Shown in pieces: positions 61,017-64,000 of a stretch of 64,000 nt of DNA. Source of the DNA: Proales similis (Eukaryota > Rotifera > Eurotatoria > Ploima > Proalidae); NCBI GenBank assembly GCA_019059635.1, contig JAGVRJ010000002.1:496001-560000 (forward strand), given 5' to 3'. The position numbers were made by a program, and so were the translations under genes. The notes beneath the pieces were generated by a model that worked only from the letters and a program-made list of their open reading frames with translations, had not been told where the DNA came from and did no database searches. Each line of letters opens with the position of its first letter. The stretch's first letter is position 1.

Positions 61017-62252
61017 ATGAACCAGGTGCTAAAATTTTTCTTGCTTATTATATTAATTGTATTCAGTAGCGTTACGCTGGCCAACTTGTTCTATTCGACT
61101 AGTTTAAACTTTAAACCAAAGGCTCTTTACAACTCCTCTTATCAATTCACAGACCAGACAAATACAATCAATTGGAGATTTCTGAGCTCAATAGGCCTCA
61201 GCCGTGTGACTTCAACTCTAGAATCGGAGAATAGCAGTATCTCAGCTGAGGTGTCAACCAGCTCATCATCAACTCAATCCACTTGGATCGAGCCGATCTC
61301 CGAAATATGCAAATACACCGTCCATTTGACCGGCAATCGAAGCAATTTTACTAATTACATCGACAAGCAAGAATACCAACTTGAAGAAATAGAGAGAAAA
61401 CTAGAATATTTGAATCTTTCTCTGGGAGGAATTTCTGATGCAGCAAACATCCACAAGTGCCGGCCAAGCACCAAAGTGGCCATTGTGATTCCCTATCGGA
61501 ATCGAACCAACGGCTTGAGGGTCTTTTTGAACAACATGCATCGCTATTTGTCCAAGCAAAAGATCACCTATGGCGTTTTTCTCGTCGAGCCGGTTGCCCA
61601 AGTTGAATTCAATCGAGGGCTGTTGGTCAACATCGGAGTGCTGGAGATAATGAAAGACGGCGATTGGGATTGTTTCATCATGCACGATATTGACATGATT
61701 CCAGAAGATCTCAGGGTGCTCTACCGCTGCGATGACAGGCCCGTACATCTCTCTGTTGCAATAAAAAAATTCGGCTACAGGTAGGCGTAAATCGAACTCT
61801 TTAAGTAGTGAGCAGACGGACTAAGCATAAGGTCAACTAGTACTACAGGCTATTTTGCCCGATACTTTGGCGGTGTATGTGCCTTCAAAAAAAGCCAATA
61901 CCTTCAGATAAACGGCTTCTCGAACAAATACTTCGGATGGGGCGGGGAAGACGACGACCTGTACTACCGCACCTTGCATATATTCAAGTCGGTAATCAAG
62001 CTGCCCAAAGAGTATGCCCGGTACTACACAGTGGATCATGTGCAAGCCAAGGCCAATCCGGACCGGTTTAAAATACTTAGCGAGTCGAGCAAAAAACTAA
62101 AGACTCAGGGATTATCGGAAGGCTTGAACTCGACAGTCTACGAGCTGGTCCGCATTGAAAAGAAGTCTCTGTTCACACACATATTTGTTAATTACAATCG
62201 CGAGCATTATTTGAACAAAACGCTGAAATCTAGTGGCAATGTTAAAGGATAA
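61017..62252 (+). CDS. Beta-1,4-galactosyltransferase family, copy 1
   Basis: Golgi type II enzyme transferring a sugar from UDP-Gal/UDP-GalNAc to GlcNAc-type acceptors. Exons 61017-61780 and 61841-62252 give 391 residues. MNQVLKFFLLIILIVFSSVT is the signal anchor. Catalytic domain: VAIVIPYRNRTNGLRVFLN, FNRGLLVNIG, then CFIMHDIDMIPED with the metal-binding DxD-type motif, YFGGVCAFKKSQY and YFGWGGEDDDLYYR, the family's donor/acceptor motif with the catalytic Glu-Asp pair kept. NSTVYELVRIEKKSLFTHI ends the fold. The second exon adds two residues before YFARYFGG relative to family members. The frame extends upstream to 60948 without ATG. Tandem with copy 2, 276 bp away. Confidence 0.92.
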
Positions 62253-62528
62253 TCACATTTTGCTATTTCGTTTGTTGCCATTTAGAATGTCAATGTCGGC
62301 CCACGTTCTGGTTTAACGATCAAGCCACATTTGCATGCTTTGCGTGCGTGCATGCGAGCCAATTAAAAATGTTTCTTCTTTTCTTTCTGTCGTCGGGGTT
62401 TGAATAAAAAGATGCGAAAAATCATTGATGCATGCGCGATGCAAGAGAAAGCAATGACCAATACACAAGTCTAGGGCTCGATTAGAAATGAAATAAAATC
62501 GACCACTTATAATAAATTCAGTGGCAAA

Positions 62529-63768
62529 ATGGGACACTTTCATCCTCAATTTACGTTGAGCGTCAACAAGTTATATTTGGGTCCGATATTTCGAAAAATA
62601 TGCCGCGTTTCTTTGTTTATATTCATCGCAGTCTTGTTCATCTACATGAAATCAATATCCAGATATATCCAAAGTCAGCGCATGGTACATTTCGTTGGCA
62701 CCGATCGACTCGAGTATACAACCTGCAAAGCGGACATGTTGCAGAGATTTGCACACTGGTCACCGAGCAGCATTGAACTGAATATTTCTCAAATAGAAAC
62801 AGTGATCAAAAACGAAAGAATTATTTTGCAGAACGGCGGTCTTTACAAGGTTGAACAGAACTTGGAATGCATCTCCAATTACAGTGTGGCCATTATCGTT
62901 CCCTATCGTGATCGAGCAAGGAATTTGAACATATTTCTGCGCGACATGCATCTATTCATGCCAGCGCAGTTTGTCAACTACAACATATTTCTAATCGAGC
63001 CGATCGAAGGCATTCGGTTCAGTAGAGGCTTTCTGCTCAATATCGGCTTTGTTGAGTTGCTGAATATGGAGAAAGAGCTCGGCTTGCGGTGGGATTGCTT
63101 TATCATGCACGATGTAGACATGATACCGGAAAGTTTGGAAATAACTTACAGATGCGATAAAGAATTTCCCTTACATTTGTCCACTGCTCCCAGTCAGTTC
63201 GACTACAAGTAATTGGACATGAGAGCACGAATGAATTGCGCTAAAAATGGTTGCTTTAGACTTCCGTATGACACTTATTTCGGCGGAATTTCCGCATTCA
63301 CCAAAGAGCAGTACACCAGAATAGGCGGATTCTCTAATCTTTTCTTCGATTGGGGCGCCGAAGGTAAATAAGCGATTAATCGAACACGGCTCACGATTCA
63401 CGGGTAATGATTGGCTTGTCAAGATGACGACATGTTTCTGCGAACCCAGCTAGTCTATCCGAGGATATCTAGGCCCAAGAGACCGGCCAAATACAAAAGC
63501 AACTCACATAGCTTGGCAAAGTACTCTGAAAATCGGTCGGTGCACAGTGTTATGAACTCAATTTCAAAGCGAAGAAATTTATAATTTCAATTCTAGAATC
63601 ACACTTTTGGAGTATTTAAAGTCATTGAGGGACGCCGGCCAACCGCTCAAAGATGGCCTCAGCACTCTTCAATACAAGGTGGTAAATACAGAGCGTCAGC
63701 CACTGTTCACTCGCATATTCGTTTATTACAATCAATCGCTTTATAAAATAAAATTAGACAAAAACTAA
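62529..63768 (+). CDS. Beta-1,4-galactosyltransferase family, copy 2 (divergent active-site motif)
   Basis: Exons 62529-63208, 63260-63363, 63424-63535 and 63597-63768 give 355 residues. The signal anchor near residues 22-42 is ICRVSLFIFIAVLFIYMK. Conserved: VAIIVPYRDRARNLNIFLR, FSRGFLLNIGFVELL, CFIMHDVDMIPES and LPYDTYFGGISAFTKEQY. The motif equivalent to GWGGEDDD reads DWGAEDDD, keeping Glu and Asp residues but changing two positions, so donor or acceptor preference may differ. An intron interrupts this motif directly after the first base of its first Asp codon. It has two introns that copy 1 lacks. Ends with LFTRIFVYYNQSLYK. Confidence 0.88.
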
Positions 63769-63808
63769 AAGCGGAGAAACAAAATGTGAATAAAAACTGC
63801 CGAACTAA

Positions 63809-64000
63809 TCAGAAGCGATTTATTCCTTCGAGCTCAATTCGCTGATTATTAAATTCTTCCTTTTTGACGCGATATTTTCTAAACAGAATGAACACGAACA
63901 CGCCTGTCAGAATGAATACGAGTCCACCAACAATGCTGAATATGATTGTGTTTGTGGCGTCCGCTGGCTTTTTGGTTGTGGTGCCTGTCACAATAACCAG
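63809..64000 (-). CDS. C-terminal end of a single-pass membrane protein (partial)
   Basis: The frame runs open into the window end. Visible residues: a Thr/Lys-rich stretch (GTTTKKPADATNT), a membrane segment (IIFSIVGGLVFILTGVFVFI), then a short basic-to-acidic tail (LFRKYRVKKEEFNNQRIEL) and the stop at 63809. The order fits a type I protein with a Thr-rich extracellular stalk. Family unknown. Confidence 0.55.
   Translation of the reverse strand: MVIVTGTTTKKPADATNTIIFSIVGGLVFILTGVFVFILFRKYRVKKEEFNNQRIELEGINRF

Overview
The window is nuclear DNA from a compact-genome invertebrate animal. The evidence is about 20 spliced protein genes with short introns (mostly 45-100 nt, ordinary GT-AG), the standard code with all three stops in use, eukaryotic tRNA genes with internal A/B boxes and T-run terminators, and animal families: DEG/ENaC channels, PRDM13, beta-1,4-galactosyltransferases, SLC5 transporter, Raf, and a DAPK carrying kinase, ankyrin, Roc-COR and death domains (an architecture known from nematodes and vertebrates but not fruit flies). 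I cannot name the phylum from sequence alone.

Layout. 1-2801 (-): VPS53 of the GARP complex, 3' end cut by the window. 7015-14352 (+): full-length DAPK in 14 exons, with two candidate alternative 3' coding ends inside its introns. 14837-17029 (-) and 20321-23920 (+): two head-to-head Raf paralogs sharing a 645-bp inverted tract that differs at one base. 24219-26111 (+) and 35040-36950 (+): two intronless paralogs fusing a GAE-like sugar-nucleotide epimerase fold to a DUF616 glycosyltransferase-like domain. Between them lie GNPDA, LSM7 and PLRG1 (+, closely spaced), then OXLD1, OTUD3 and an SLC5 sodium symporter (-). 37029-37543 (-): MTRFR release factor. 38954-41683 (+): PRDM13. 42150-42626 (-): small secreted peptide precursor. 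43958-44472 (-): single-pass membrane protein. 45028-48821: four tRNA loci (Asn, Ile, Asp, Ser) around an unknown gene and a TMEM68-type acyltransferase; the tRNA-Ile gene is split in its D-loop by about 200 bp. 48981-50380 (-): an MPLKIP-like protein and an unknown Cys-containing protein. 51324-55030: divergent DEG/ENaC pair. 55173-59918 (-): TAF1. 61017-63768 (+): tandem beta-4-GalT pair. 63809-64000 (-): C-terminus of a membrane protein.

Relations between genes. Most neighbours are unrelated housekeeping genes (GARP trafficking, U6 snRNP Lsm ring, Prp19-associated PLRG1, TFIID, mitochondrial ribosome rescue). Several functions recur: amino-sugar and glycan metabolism (GNPDA, two epimerase-DUF616 proteins, two beta-4-GalTs) and local duplication (Raf, DEG/ENaC, epimerase-DUF616, beta-4-GalT). 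Four separate paralog pairs in 64 kb, one homogenised by gene conversion, point to active local duplication.

Exon joins were inferred by hand from reading phase, splice consensus and remembered family alignments; no search was run.
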